Part shown: one piece after another, positions 12,317-24,013 of the stretch
Layout of the letters: each line of letters starts with the position of its first letter
Position numbering within the stretch: the stretch's first letter is position 1
NCBI GenBank assembly: GCA_026168455.1
Contig: CM047427.1
Coordinates: forward strand, 57,799,249 to 57,863,248
DNA from: Theocolax elegans
Taxonomy: Eukaryota > Arthropoda > Insecta > Hymenoptera > Cerocephalidae
Direction of reading: 5' to 3'
Length of the DNA: 64,000 nucleotides
The notes under the pieces: generated by a model
What the model was told of the DNA's origin: nothing
Database searches by the model: none
The model's input: the letters and a program-made list of their open reading frames with translations, nothing else
Made by a program: the position numbers and the translations under genes

Positions 12317-12515
12317 CGTATGTTCACGGGGATACGGTCGGGATAATCCACGTGTGCTCACGAGGATACGGTCGGGATAGCCCACGTGTGCTCACGAGGG
12401 TGCGGTCGGGATAATCTACGTGTGCTCACGAAGATACGGTCGGGATAACCCACGTGTGCTCACGAGGGTGCGGTCGGGATAATCTACGTGTGCTCACGAG
12501 GGTGCGGTCGGGACC
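12317..12515 (+). repeat. 34-bp minisatellite, six units
   Basis: Units begin at 12317, 12351, 12385, 12419, 12453 and 12487, each starting CGTGTGCTCACGAGG or a near variant and containing GGTCGGGATA. The spacing is exactly 34 bp. It sits at the 5' edge of the gypsy-like remnant and gives rise to chance frames that are not genes. Confidence 0.85.
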
Positions 12516-12683
12516 GAACGGAGCGCGGAAAGCTACCGCCGATTCCAACGGCAAGCAGTCCGCGACCATAATCGTTTCGGGGATTCCCACTGTCTGGACG
12601 CAGATAATAAGGAATCCACGTCCACATTTCTGGCAAGCTCGCCACCGGAAGCGAGGGAGACGGTCAAGAGGAGTTATGCCGAA

Positions 12684-14063
12684 GTGGTGGGGAAACCCCT
12701 GCCGGTCCAATCTTCGGGTCTTGGCAACAACCTCCAGGCCGCTGCGGCAGTAGAGGCTGTTGACTTGCCCTTGGAAAGGCCTAAAGGTGTGTCAAGTCCG
12801 CCACAGGCTGGCGAATCTAGGCAAAATCCTAAGACGACGGTAGAGCGAATGGAGGTCGACCAGCAGACACCGACGGATAGTGTTAATTATCTACCTGCCG
12901 GATATGCAGAGGACCTCCGCCAAGAAGAGAGGGAGCGGCAAAGGGAAGTCGCCGAAAGCCGTCGAAGGCGCAAGAAGTATAATCCCTTGCGCCAGTTGAC
13001 GGTCGACGACTACTATTCGGCACTAGACGATGGGAATCTGGCACAAGCCGTGCCGAGTACCATCGCGTCGGTAGTAGTGGTTCCGCCAAAGGAAGAGATG
13101 TCGCCCGCCAGGAGCAGACCTTTCGCATTGTCCAAACCACCGACGCAGGTTCGGAGAGAGATGTCGCCCGTTAGGTGCCGACCCTCTCCACGACCCAATC
13201 CGTCAGGAGTGGACCAGACGGAGAAGTATAGGCGTCGCGGGGCGATGTTCAAGAAGTTGGATCCTATCAAGACGGATCCAACCATCGACTCCCCTGATAA
13301 CGCCTGCTTTAATTGTTGGCGTCCGGGACACAACCGCCGGGAGTGTGCGGCCGTGCAAACGCAGGAATCCTGCATCAACTGCGACCGCCGAGGGGTGGTT
13401 GTAACCAAATGTCCTCACTGTATGAATGTCTACCGCGCATGGTTGGCTAATCGCAGGGATCGAGGACTATCCGACCAGCCAACAGCGGCATCCCAACCTT
13501 CAACGTCTGGGACACAGGAGAAGTCCGTGTCCAAGAGGGCCAGACAGAGAGGAAGCCGCAGTAAAGTGACGAAGCGGCGGGTGGAAGAAACCACCGTCGC
13601 ATCGGTCCGAGCAACTTCGGTGGGTATTGTGGACGCACAGCCCCAGGAAAAACAACCATCTTTCGCTTCCGAAGTCATTGCTCGACGAATCGAGGAGGCA
13701 GACCGCCGACAGGCGGCAGAGTTCGGTCTGCACCATACCGGACCGATTGAGGAGGTACGGCGCGCCTTGAGCGAGCACGCTCAAAGGCTGGTCGATCGAC
13801 GCCGTAGGGAATACCAGGACTCCCTGGCCCTCCCTCCTTCACCGCTTCCTCCAACGATATCTGGCCAGCAAGAGGCCGAAGAGGATGAGACCCGTGGACG
13901 AGAAGAGAGCGTAGCTCAGCCAGTCCACGTCGAGCGGATCGAAGATGTACCCCCGCATGAGACGTTCTTACGTCGCCTGGCGCAGGGTTTGGGAGTACCA
14001 AACTCTGGACCCTTGGATGAGGTGCAGGCGGGTCTCAACAACGTGTTCCGGCAAGTCGGCTAG
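12684..14063 (+). CDS. Post-pol zinc-knuckle protein (ORF3) of a gypsy-like element
   Basis: Homologous to the third ORF at 54.6-56.4 kb, which lies downstream of pol. Shared blocks in order: a short Met-Glu-Val-Asp segment; AEDLRQEERERQ, a basic stretch and QLTVDDY; a CCHC knuckle (CFNCWRPGHNRREC); a second motif CX2CX9CX2C (CINC...CPHC); a basic linker; then RRIEEADRRQAAEFG. It looks like a nucleic-acid-binding protein; its actual role is unknown. The first codon given is GTG at 12684, but the frame is open further upstream (SYAEVVGK precedes), so the true start is unclear and may be supplied by splicing. It stops at TAG 14061-14063. No gag or pol of this element remains upstream. Confidence 0.7.
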   Translation: MVGKPLPVQSSGLGNNLQAAAAVEAVDLPLERPKGVSSPPQAGESRQNPKTTVERMEVDQQTPTDSVNYLPAGYAEDLRQEERERQREVAESRRRRKKYNPLRQLTVDDYYSALDDGNLAQAVPSTIASVVVVPPKEEMSPARSRPFALSKPPTQVRREMSPVRCRPSPRPNPSGVDQTEKYRRRGAMFKKLDPIKTDPTIDSPDNACFNCWRPGHNRRECAAVQTQESCINCDRRGVVVTKCPHCMNVYRAWLANRRDRGLSDQPTAASQPSTSGTQEKSVSKRARQRGSRSKVTKRRVEETTVASVRATSVGIVDAQPQEKQPSFASEVIARRIEEADRRQAAEFGLHHTGPIEEVRRALSEHAQRLVDRRRREYQDSLALPPSPLPPTISGQQEAEEDETRGREESVAQPVHVERIEDVPPHETFLRRLAQGLGVPNSGPLDEVQAGLNNVFRQVG

Positions 14064-14336
14064 CCAGCCGAGTTGTCCTTACTGACCCCGTACCCTGCAC
14101 CACCGATTCCATTGGTCGAACCGCCCTCCGTTCCGACCAGGATGGAAATAACGTCGGGGACGAGCAGCAACGTCATCACCGGGCCATCAAGACAACCCAA
14201 CAACGATGCTGACCTTCTTCGGGAGTGTCGCTTGTTGTTGGAAACGGTGGCAGGAGACAATTCCGCAGCGAGAGACGTCGTCCTGCGACTGGTGATGGCC
14301 ATCCTGGAGAAGAACCTCACCACTCCTCGACCCTAG
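14064..14336 (+). CDS. In-frame extension of ORF3 after TAG (ORF4 or readthrough domain)
   Basis: The frame of ORF3 continues without shift after the TAG for 90 codons to TAG at 14334-14336. The first ATG is at 14142 (MEITSG). The C-terminal part reads LLRECRLLLETVAG and resembles ILRQCPLLLEAAAN in the element at 48.5-57.5 kb, where the same arrangement exists (56434-56748). Predicted to be a short helical segment; function unknown. It could be made by stop readthrough, by re-initiation, or not at all. Confidence 0.55.
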   Translation, partial: PAELSLLTPYPAPPIPLVEPPSVPTRMEITSGTSSNVITGPSRQPNNDADLLRECRLLLETVAGDNSAARDVVLRLVMAILEKNLTTPRP

Positions 14337-14420
14337 TTCGTCTAGGCGAGGAATTCGATTGCGTGCGTTTCATTATTTATTTCATTGCCCTCTTTTCAAC
14401 TCTCACATCAGCAGGATGAT

Positions 14421-14441
14421 GTGGAGTTTAGTGGGGGGCTT
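14421..14441 (+). promoter_or_regulatory. Polypurine tract before LTR
   Basis: GTGGAGTTTAGTGGGGGGCT directly precedes the LTR, matching GTGGAGTCTAGG(G)nCT at 56820-56838. It marks the plus-strand priming site. Confidence 0.65.
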
Positions 14442-15160
14442 TGCGACGAGACGTCGTTGCGATGAAATAAATAATACTTAATGTATTATATTATTTCGTA
14501 GTATGTATTAAATATGATATCTTAAAATCTCGCACGTTGTTATTGTTTCGTGCGTTGCCTCTTCAAGGCCACGAAACACGCGTGTTTATGTCGACGACCG
14601 AGGATGTGTGCGAGCATCCGTATATACAATTGTTATTGTGTGTGTGTGTTAGGTACTTTTCGGGAATGCGACAATTCCCGAAAAGCTCAGTACGCTGCCG
14701 GTCTTGACCGCGACAACATCATCTTTTACACATCGTCACGTCTAGTTCCGCGCGCCACGGGAAGTACCGGACCGGTTCGTCCGTGCTCCGGGAAGCCGTA
14801 CGCGAGTGCTCGTGAGTTCGTGTGAGTGCAGTGCAAAGGACCAAATACCTCGGGTTGAGTGTTCCCCGAGGTAGGCGAATCGCCGCGGCATCAGGCCGCA
14901 CCTGCAGACTACCGTCGAGGACGACGGGAATCCGGGCCGACTCCACCTGCCAGCAGACGTCGGGGCGCCGACGCGCACCAGGGCCTATGGACAACCCAGC
15001 CCGGTAAGTACCCGACATTGGTCGGTATACTATTAGCGTGTGTTGAGTGTGTGTGCACGTATGTTTGTTCGGTAGCACACCGGTGCTACCGAAACCGATT
15101 GGGTATTGCGCGGGGCGTGCACGGGGGCAGCCCCTGCTTGCCGCGTATATGAGCAAATCC
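14442..15160 (+). repeat. 3' LTR of the gypsy-like remnant
   Basis: Begins TGCGACGAGACGTCGTTGCG, a self-complementary start like that of the LTR at 56840. Contains direct landmarks shared with the other LTRs, including a donor-like CCG|GTAAGT at 15003/15004. The 3' boundary is not defined by a partner and is approximate. Confidence 0.65.
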
Positions 15161-15734
15161 ACGGAACCTTTGATTTTCATTTGAAAAATTTTTTTTTTGG
15201 GAGGCACATTGATTTTAATGGAGATTTCTATTTCTTTAGAGGTTAAATAGTAGGAAAATATGAGGGCCCCTATTTCTTTTCAAGACTTATCTAAGAAATT
15301 GACGATTAAAATATTGATGAGGGGTATCATAGGGTAAATTATAAAAAATCACTTCGTAAATAAACAGAACATTTTTTATTCTATAATTTATGAATATAAC
15401 AACATAATTAAGTCTCTTATTTAACAAAAATTGAAATATCTAACAACAATTTTTCATATAAAAGGATGTTTTCAAGTGCCGTTACAGTACTGTAATTTTC
15501 TTTTCCTAGTAACAATGGTTTTTTTTGTCTGAGTACTTGTAACAGGAATTTCATTTTTTGCTCCATAAATCTTCCAACTAGAAGGTTTCAATTGGTAATG
15601 AGTACATGGCAAATTATTTGAAACATTCATTACATGATAAATAATTTTCTTTTCGTATACTTCTTTTTAATGGTAAACAAACTACTTGCGTAAGGCTGAC
15701 TGAATGATATGTGTGTGTATGTGTGCGCGCGCGC

Positions 15735-15808
<74 letters not shown>

Positions 15809-17450
15809 TTATATTAGCTTTTCTGTTGAAATAACCTATTTCGTATAGTCAATTTGGACTTCAGTTCAAAGGTATAAAATGTTTATACTTTTATACAGCT
15901 TATATTATCTAAATTAACAAAAAATTCAATTGAGGTTTTACGTTGATGACTCAATAATCTACTAAAAAGTAGAGAGATATAGTTTATATATGCTTTTTTT
16001 GTGAATGTCGAGTGTGCCATGCGAAAATGAAAATTTGGAAGACTAGGGGCCCGAGATTTTGAAAAGTTTAAGGTAGAATTGCTTGTAAAGAAAAAGTGGC
16101 ACAGCTAAGCACAAAAAAGAATAAGGATCCTTATTGCAAATCAAAAAAGCAATATTAGTCACAATAGCTATAAACAAAACTTATCTTTGTATAATATCAA
16201 AATTCTAAAATTTCCTAAATTTACAAAAACTGACTTCCTCAAGAATTGCGATTTTTATTTTTCTGTATCATGAAGGCACACTATTCCAACACTTTTAGTT
16301 TAATAGGGTAGATGGTGTAGCTTGTCAAAAAAAATTTCTGTAACATTTGGTGAAGAATTATAATTTCTATAAGCTTAAAAAATAGAAAATGAGTACTACT
16401 TCCATCGTCAAATTTGCAAAAATGCAACTTTATGAAGCCTCTAACAAAAAGCTAATGAAAACAACTTTAAACTAGTGGGGCCGAAATATGTAAAAGCTAT
16501 ACGCTTTTACATTCCAGGCACGATCGTTACAATAATATACTAAATGGTTATGTGTTGATGGTGCCTTTCACCTATTTACATTAAAAAAAATTTGATCGTA
16601 ATATATACAATAGAAATTAGAAACATTAAATAACAAAGGAATCAAAACTTCTAAAAAAAACTCTAAATTTTCGATGGCTATTTTCTGATTCCATCATTTA
16701 AAAGAACAGCATAAATTACTTGAATTAGTCATTACAATTGTTTTTTGTAGAAATTTAAATGGTTTGGAAATTTTTATCACATTTCCCTCTGCTATTAAAC
16801 AGGCTTGGGACTGTCATACTTCAGATATAATATTAACATTAACATACTAGGGGGGTCGAGCTATAGCTGACGCTTCGCGCTCGCACCGTTGGTGGTTTTT
16901 GTTATTATATAAAATAATAATAATAATAATTAAAATTGTAATTATAGTATGCAAAATTATTATTTTGTATGTACATATATGTTCTAATAATAAATTTAAA
17001 ATGTATTTATAGATGTTAAATTTTAGATATTATTCTAATATTCTGAATATCAATGTATTGAAGAGAAAAGTGTTGTTCCTCAAATATTTCAAAAATTAAA
17101 AAAAAAATATTTGGCAAGAAAGAAGTAATAGGAAACACATTTTTGTAACGTGATGTGAAAAAAATACATACATACATAATTTGCATATGTTTATATAAAA
17201 CCATATAGTTTTTTTTACATTAATGTTTCTTCTAAAGAATATTTGGTAAAACATTATTAATGGGACGTATATTTTGGACAGTAAAGGTAAGTAAATGTGA
17301 TAAAATACTGTACAATTTAAATTAGTCTATATGAAACAATATAATTAATTTATTTATTCGATATAGAGCAGCATTCACGTATATTGTTTAAATTTGTTAA
17401 TTTTTAAAGAAATTCATTTGTATGAAGCTTTGTTTTTTTTTATTATGCAG
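15161..17450. other. AT-rich non-coding stretch, probably intron
   Basis: No credible exon or element. The only clear structure is the GT microsatellite at 15711-15807. The stretch runs up to the splice acceptor of the exon at 17451, so part of it is likely intron of that gene. Confidence 0.5.
15711..15807. repeat. GT/GC dinucleotide microsatellite
   Basis: About 97 bp, mostly (GT)n with a GCGCGC interruption near 15725. Confidence 0.95.
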
Positions 17451-17632
17451 CTGGTGAAATGGTTACTGGAGCATTATATAAACTTAATTTAGGTCCCAAA
17501 GCTGTGTTATCGGGTGCCTTCTTTGGTAGTATATTTAGAGTAGTGTATATGTACTTTATGTTTAAATTGATGAATTTGTCAAATGAAAAACTCAGTGAAC
17601 AAAGTAAATTGAAATATGTATATAAAGAGTGA
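17451..17632 (+). CDS. TIMMDC1: Terminal exon of a TIMMDC1-like (Tim17/22/23 family) gene
   Basis: An acceptor (TTTTTTTTATTATGCAG) is followed by a frame of 59 codons and TGA at 17630-17632, entering with two bases of a split codon. The text GEMVTGALYKLNLGPK and LSGAFFGS matches the style of the last Tim17-like membrane segment of TIMMDC1, a mitochondrial inner-membrane protein known to assist assembly of respiratory complex I. A hydrophobic stretch (FRVVYMYFMF) follows, then a polar tail. The recognition is by eye from the TGALYK-NLG motif and should be searched. Upstream exons were not found within the 2.3 kb to the left, so the gene probably continues across the transposable elements there. 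The tail after the motif is shorter than the mammalian protein's. Confidence 0.55.
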
Positions 17633-18603
17633 ATTATTAACTTCTATATTAAATTACAATGTTATTAATAACATGTAAACGTTAATCATTTCTTTTTTTT
17701 ATTAATTAAATAAATTAAGAAAAATTAAGAAAAAAGTAATTATAATATTTGGAAAGACAAATATATTTAAGTAATATAAAATCAATATATTCTTAGAATT
17801 CGCGGACACAATAAATTCATTATGTTTATTTAACGTTCAAGTCCAAATTTTTCAAGTTTATGAACAAAGTTTTTTGTTCAATTTTATTTAAAAATTTTAA
17901 TTAAATTTTAATTTAAAATTTTAGAAAAATTTGGACATAATGAAAACATTTTTTCAGGGTTTGACGTTTAGATTATTTTCAAAATTTTATTTTTGTGTGT
18001 GGTAAATATTTTTTACTGTTTTATATTTTTTTATATCAAATTTTGTTATAAAAATATTAGTTTTTTTTAATAGATAAAATTTTTTATTATAATTATTTTT
18101 TTTATTCGATTTTTTGTATTAAAAAATAAATAAAAAAAGAAAATTGTTATAAATAAATATTTTTAAAAAAAATAAAAAAAATTTGAAATTCAATTTTGGA
18201 TACGGGACGCGGGTTGCATAAAATGCGATATACATTATTCTTATGTGTATATGATGGCGCTGATGGCACTATTTAAACGGACAATAAATATAACGGATAG
18301 TTAGTTTATTTATTTTATTGTGTATATAAAGTTATGTATATACATTATGTATATATATATTACGTATACACATAGTTTTTATGTGATTTTCATGAAGTTT
18401 TACTGTGTGATATTAGTTATTCTAATATAAAGTTAAGTGAGCATTACGAAACAGCAGAAGCTCTTGTCCAGTATTTGTCCAATGTTGGCAGTGTTTGAAA
18501 ATAATAGAATAATAACTATTTTTGGATGGTAAATAATTTTTATTTATTATTTAGTTAATATTTATTTATGTTTTATTTATGTTTTAAATTGTAGAATACT
18601 TTC
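17633..18603. other. AT-rich stretch, nothing recognised
   Basis: Likely 3' untranslated sequence followed by intergenic DNA; AATTAA-rich, with long T and A tracts at 17870-18190. No frame or repeat of interest. Confidence 0.5.
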
Positions 18604-20786
18604 CCCGTTGAAAAAGTTCCTATTGATTCAGTATTGATTCTGTGATGAAATCATTATGGAATTAATAAAAAATAGCTACTGATATTGATCAAAATCAAGT
18701 CTGACTCAGTAGTAAGTTCTCACCAAAACGCAAAACTGATTTCTTACTGAATTATTACAAAATCAGTAATGAATCAATGTTGTATCATTATGGAATCAGT
18801 ACTGTATCAATTTTGAAATTATTTAATTGAAGAAGGGCAATGTGCCCTTAAAAATTCAGTATTCACTCAATTCAGAATCAGTGTCAAATCAATACCCTGT
18901 TTAAAAAATTCACACTGATTCAGTACTGATTTCTCTAAAAAATAAATAAAATAAATTTTTTTAGATAATTCACTAAAAAAAATTAGGTAAAAACAAATAA
19001 AATTCTCAAAAAAACATTAAATAAATAAAAAAAAGTATTACACATTTTTCTGTTTATGTTAGTTATTTACCCATCCACTTATTAACCGCGGTCAATGCTG
19101 CTTAACTTTCATTATCTATCATTTCTCAGTCTATTCTCAATGCTACATTCACAAACAGTTACAAAGATAATAAAAACATATTTGTAGACATTTCAAAAAA
19201 CCCAATTAGAATTTATTTTAATGGTATTAATTTATAGGAATAAACATATTTTTAAAAATATGGACAATTTCATACAAGTTAAAATTTTAATGTACATATC
19301 GGTAACATATTAGAAGAACAATATATATTTAGTAATATATTGCAGCAATTTCATATTAATTGTAACTAGGCTTTTTGAAACGTCTACAAATATGTTTTCA
19401 TTATCTTATTGTAACTGTTGTGAATGTAGCAGATAGAAGATAGTAAATTATGCAATAGAAAATACTAAAATCAGTATGGAAGTAATATTCATTCATTTGT
19501 ACGATATTAATTTCTCCATAATGTATTAAAACGTAAATATCTCTATTTTATTGGTTTAAACTAAAATACAAAAAATAATTTTAAACCAATAAAAAAGAGA
19601 TATTTACGTTTTAATACATATGGAGAAATTAATATGCACAAAAGAGTATTATTATTAATATTATATTAATTATTTATTGATGTAAGATACGCCAGGGCTA
19701 ACAATTATGAAATAAATTTTGGTTAATACTTTTTGAGTAAATGTACAGCTAAATTTTTTAGCAGAAAACTTGATGATTTCATTTTGATTTCAGTATTTTC
19801 TATTGCAGTAAGTTTGTATAAAGTAAGATAAGAATTGCTAAAGTGTAATCGAAATTGCATCATACTTTCGAATTTTTACACCTTTGTAAAAGGTCTTTTA
19901 GATATTTAACAATTGGATTAATGAAATATATGTACTTGAAATGTTAAATATTATAACCTTAAAGAGATGTTATTACTAATTCCATACTGATTTTAGTATT
20001 TTCTATTGCATGATTTACTATCTTCTATCTGCTACATTCACAAACAGTTACAATAAGATAATGAAAACATATTTATAAAAAGCCTAGTTACAATTAATAT
20101 GAAATTGCTGCCATATATTACTATATATTTGTTTAAAAATATGTTTATTCCATTAAAATTAATACCATTAAAATAATATCTAGCTGGGCTTTTTGAAATG
20201 TCTACAAATATGTTTTTATTATCTTTGTAACTGTTTGTGAATGTAGCATTGAGAATAGACTGAGAAATGATAGATAATGAAAGTTAAGCAGCATTGACCG
20301 CGGTTAATAAGTGGATGGGTGAATAACTAACATAAACAGAAAAATGTGTAATACTTTTTTTTTATTTATTTAATGTTTTTTTGAGAATTTTATTTGTTTT
20401 TACCTAATTTTTTTTAGAGAATTATCTAAAAAAATTTATTTTATTTATTTTTTAGAGAAATCAGTACTGAATCAGTGTGAATTTTTTAAACAGGGTATTG
20501 ATTTGACACTGATTCTGAATTGAGTGAATACTGAATTTTTAAGGGCACATTGCCCTTCTTCAATTAAATAATTTCAAAATTGATACAGTACTGATTCCAT
20601 AATGATACAACATTGATTCATTACTGATTTTGTAATAATTCAGTAAGAAATCAGTTTTGCGTTTTGGTGAGAACTTACTACTGAGTCAGACTTGATTTTG
20701 ATCAATATCAGTAGCTATTTTTTATTAATTCCATAATGATTTCATCACAGAATCAATACTGAATCAATAGGAAATTTTTCAACGGG
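18604..20786. repeat. Long palindrome P1 (foldback-type element)
   Basis: The ends are inverted copies: CCCGTTGAAAAAGTTCCTA at 18604 and its complement ending at 20786. The arms meet near 19580 (TATTTTATTGGTTTAAACTA ... AAACCAATAAAAAAGAG). Right arm about 1.2 kb, left about 1.0 kb; the left lacks about 290 bp present at 19650-19960. A second inverted pair, ACCCTGTTTAAAAAATTC, occurs inside at 18892 and about 20490. Sub-terminal parts carry 11-bp tandem repeats. No protein frame. Resembles FB/Galileo elements in architecture only. Confidence 0.85.
18618..18940. repeat. Degenerate 11-bp tandem repeats in the left arm of P1
   Basis: Units such as CTGATTTCTTA, CTGAATTATTA, CAAAATCAGTA, ATGAATCAATG, TTGTATCATTA, TGGAATCAGTA follow one another at 11-bp steps. 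The complement is in the right arm (about 20440-20770). Confidence 0.75.
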
Positions 20787-20807
20787 CTGTTAAAAAAATT
20801 CACGCTG

Positions 20808-21013
20808 ATTCAGTATTGATTTCATATTGAAATCAATATGAAATCATCATTGCATCAATATAACATCATCACCGAATCAGAGTAAAATCAGTACTGAATC
20901 AGCAGTAACTTTTTCCCAAAACGCAGAATGGAATTGGTACAGAATCAGTGCAAAATCAGGATTGAATCAGTACAAAATCGGTATTGAATGTTTACTGAAT
21001 CTGCGATGAATCA
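20808..21013. repeat. 11-bp tandem repeat array at the left end of P2
   Basis: The TC of the unit (consensus close to CTGAATCAGTA) falls at 20822, 20833, 20844, 20855, 20866, 20877, 20888, 20899, an exact 11-bp ladder. A second ladder follows (the same position at 20945, 20956, 20967, 20978, 20989, 21000, 21011). The complement lies at about 23780-23990. Confidence 0.85.
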
Positions 21014-21844
21014 GAGTTACACGCAGAGTAATAAAACAATAAAAGTTCATTTATATGTGATTAATAAAAGTGATTAATCATATACCGTAACACGTGTTTA
21101 ATCACATGATTTTTTACATGTTAAATAACGTGATTATTTCGTTGTAAATTTCCAAGAGAAAAGTATGTAGTATAATTCTCTAAAAAAAATTAGGTAAAAA
21201 CAAATAAAATTGTCAAAAAAACGTAAAATAGATAAAAAAAAGTATTACACATTTTTCTGTTTATGTTAGTTATTCACCCATCCACTTATTAACCGCGGTC
21301 AATGTTGCTTAACTTTCAGGATCAATCATTTCTCAGTCTATTCTCAATGCTACATTCACAAACAGTTACAAAGATAATAAAAACATATTTGTAGACATCT
21401 CAAAAAGCCCAATTAGAATTTATTTTAATGGTATTAATTTTAATGGAATAAACATATTTTTAAAAATGTGGACAATTTCATACAAGTTAAAATTTTAATG
21501 CACACATCGGTACCATATTAGAAAAACAATATATATTTAGTAAAATATTGAAGCAAATTCATATTAATTGTAACTAGGTTTTTTGAAACGTCTACAAATA
21601 TGTTTTCATTATTTTCGTAACTGTTTGTGAATGTAGCAGATAGAAGATAGTAAATCAAACAATAAAAATACTAAAATCAGTATGCATGGAAGTAATAACA
21701 TCTCTTTAAGATTATATTATTTAACATTTCAAGTATATATATTTCATTAATCCAATTGTTAAATATCAAAAACACCTTCTACAAAGGTGTAAAAATTCGC
21801 AAGTATGGTGTAATTTCAATCACACTTTTAAAATTGTTATCTAA

Positions 21845-22128
21845 CACGGAGAGAAGAAACAAACCAGCGTTGTATGAACGTTTCTGCAACAGTTACCCGC
21901 CGTGAAATCGTGCTATGGTTGCGCGATATCCATGCTACTTTTGTGTGATTCCATACCACGTTGGTATGATCGTCATACTATTGCTTGTTTAGCCACGCCC
22001 CCTGCGCGTTTTCACCTATGATGCCTATGGAAACTTTTGGCAGGGCGGCCATACCATCGCGGTATGACATCCTGCAACTTTGCGCTGACAGCCTAACCTA
22101 CAACGCTAGTCTGTTTCTTCTCTCCGTG
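21845..22128. mobile_element. 284-bp MITE inserted in one arm of P2
   Basis: Inverted ends CACGGAGAGAAGAAACA and TGTTTCTTCTCTCCGTG, about 30 bp with mismatches. The opposite arm (about 22965-22980, reverse strand) gives the uninterrupted site, GTTATCTAATAGTTTAATA, so the exact boundaries and an AA duplication can be read. Small ORFs inside it are chance. Confidence 0.85.
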
Positions 22129-24013
22129 AATAGTTCAATATCTTTAATTTGTCGCAAATCCTTTCCTACTTAAAAATTACTAAAAATATTTTTTATTAAC
22201 AAATAATTAGGTATATGATTCTTACAAAGTTTCTGCTATAGAAATTACTAAAATTAAAATAAAAACGACAAGTATTTTGTAGCATATAATAAATCTAATT
22301 TTAATTAAAAATTTATATATTACTGAAACATTATAAAAAGTTACTGCACTAGAAATAACTGAAATCAAAATAGAATCGTCAAGTATTATAGTTGACAAAT
22401 AAACATTTTTTCAGCAAAGTGCCCTACATTATTTGGCCTAAAATTTTTGTTTAGTTTTGCTAAACAATCTTTTGTAATACATAATCCAATCGTTATACAA
22501 AAGACTCCTTCTGCGAAGGTGTAAAAATTCGCAAGTATGATGTAATTTCAATTACACTTTAGCAATTCTTATCTTACTTTATAAAAACTTACTGCAACAG
22601 AAAGTAATGAAATCAAAATGGAATCATCAAGTTTTCTGCTGAAAAATTTAGTACATTTACTCAAGAAGTATACTACACAAAATCAATAAATAAACAATAT
22701 AATATTAATAAATATATTCATTTGTGCATTTTAATTTCTCCATGTGTATTAAAACGTAAATATCTCTTTTTTATTGGTGTAAAATTATTTAAAATTATAT
22801 GCTACAAAATACTTGTCGTTTTTATTTTAATTTTAGTAATTTCTATAGCAGAAACTTTGTAAGAATAATATACCTAATTATTTGTTAATAAAAAATATTT
22901 TTAGTAATTTTTAAGTAGGAAAGGATTTGCGACAAATTAAAGATATTAAACTATTAGATAACAATTTTAAAAGTGTGATTGAAATTACACCATACTTGTG
23001 AATTTTTACACCTTTGTAGAAGGTGTTTTTGATATTTAACAATTGGATTAATGAAATATATATACTTGAAATGTTAAATAATATAATCTTAAAGAGATGT
23101 TATTACTTCCATGCATACTGATTTTAGTATTTTTATTGTTTGATTTACTATCTTCTATCTGCTACATTCACAAACAGTTAGGAAAATAATGAAAACATAT
23201 TTGTAGACGTTTCAAAAAACCTTGTTACAATTAATATGAATTTGCTTCAATATTTTACTAAATATATATTGTTTTTCTAATATGGTACCGATGTGTGCAC
23301 TAAAATTTTAACTTGTATGAAATTGTCCACATTTTTAAAAATATGTTTATTCCATTAAAATTAATACCATTAAAATAAATTCTAATTGGGCTTTTTGAGA
23401 TGTTTACAAATATGTTTTTATTATCTTTGTAACTGTTTGTGAATGTAACATTAAGAATAGACTGAGAAATGATTGATCCTGAAAGTTAAGCAGCATTGAC
23501 CGCGGTTAATAAGTGGATGGGTGAATAACTAACATAAACAGAAAAATGTGTAATACTTTTTTTTATCTATTTTACGTTTTTTTGACAATTTTATTTGTTT
23601 GTACCTAATTTTTTTTAGAGAATTATACTACATACTTTTCTCTTGGAAATTTACAACGAAATAATCACGTTATTTAACATGTAAAAAATCATGTGATTAA
23701 ACACGTGTTACGGTATGTGATTAATCACTTTTATTAATCACATATAAATGAACTTTTATTGTTTTATTACTCTGCGTGTAACTCTGATTCATCGCAGATT
23801 CAGTAAACATTCAATACCGATTTTGTACTGATTCAATCCTGATTTTGCACTGATTCTGTACCAATTCCATTCTGCGTTTTGGGAAAAAGTTACTGCTGAT
23901 TCAGTACTGATTTTACTCTGATTCGGTGATGATGTTATATTGATGCAATGATGATTTCATATTGATTTCAATATGAAATCAGTACTGAATCAGCGTGAAT
24001 TTTTTTAACAGGG

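Larger units (their letters stand above)
20787..24013. repeat. Long palindrome P2, directly abutting P1
   Basis: Ends CTGTTAAAAAAATTCACGC (20787) and its complement ending AACAGGG (24013). Arms about 1.2-1.5 kb pair 20787-22300 with 22790-24013; the middle (22300-22790) is unpaired and holds more of the same internal modules. It shares the block around CCATCCACTTATTAACCGCGG and CTACATTCACAAACAGTTAC with P1, so both belong to one family. A 284-bp MITE interrupts the left arm (21845-22128). No coding frame. Confidence 0.85.

Noticed and set aside
12317..12515. CRISPR-like array
   Set aside because: The whole 34-bp unit repeats, with no unique spacers; it is a minisatellite in a eukaryotic transposable element.
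12426..12753. Frames across the 34-bp minisatellite
   Set aside because: Generated by the repeat itself on both strands; no similarity to ORF3 except where the real frame enters after about 12500.
15490..15690. Minus-strand text resembling a Cys-containing protein (KENYLSCNECFK)
   Set aside because: Interrupted by several stops within 60 codons and without splice sites; too weak to call even as a relic.
17275..17310. Possible small exon ending in AAAG|GTAAGT upstream of the TIMMDC1-like exon
   Set aside because: The frame that would join in phase meets TAA a few codons upstream and no acceptor lies between.
21985..22173. 62-residue frame on the plus strand
   Set aside because: Lies across the 284-bp MITE and its flank; chance.
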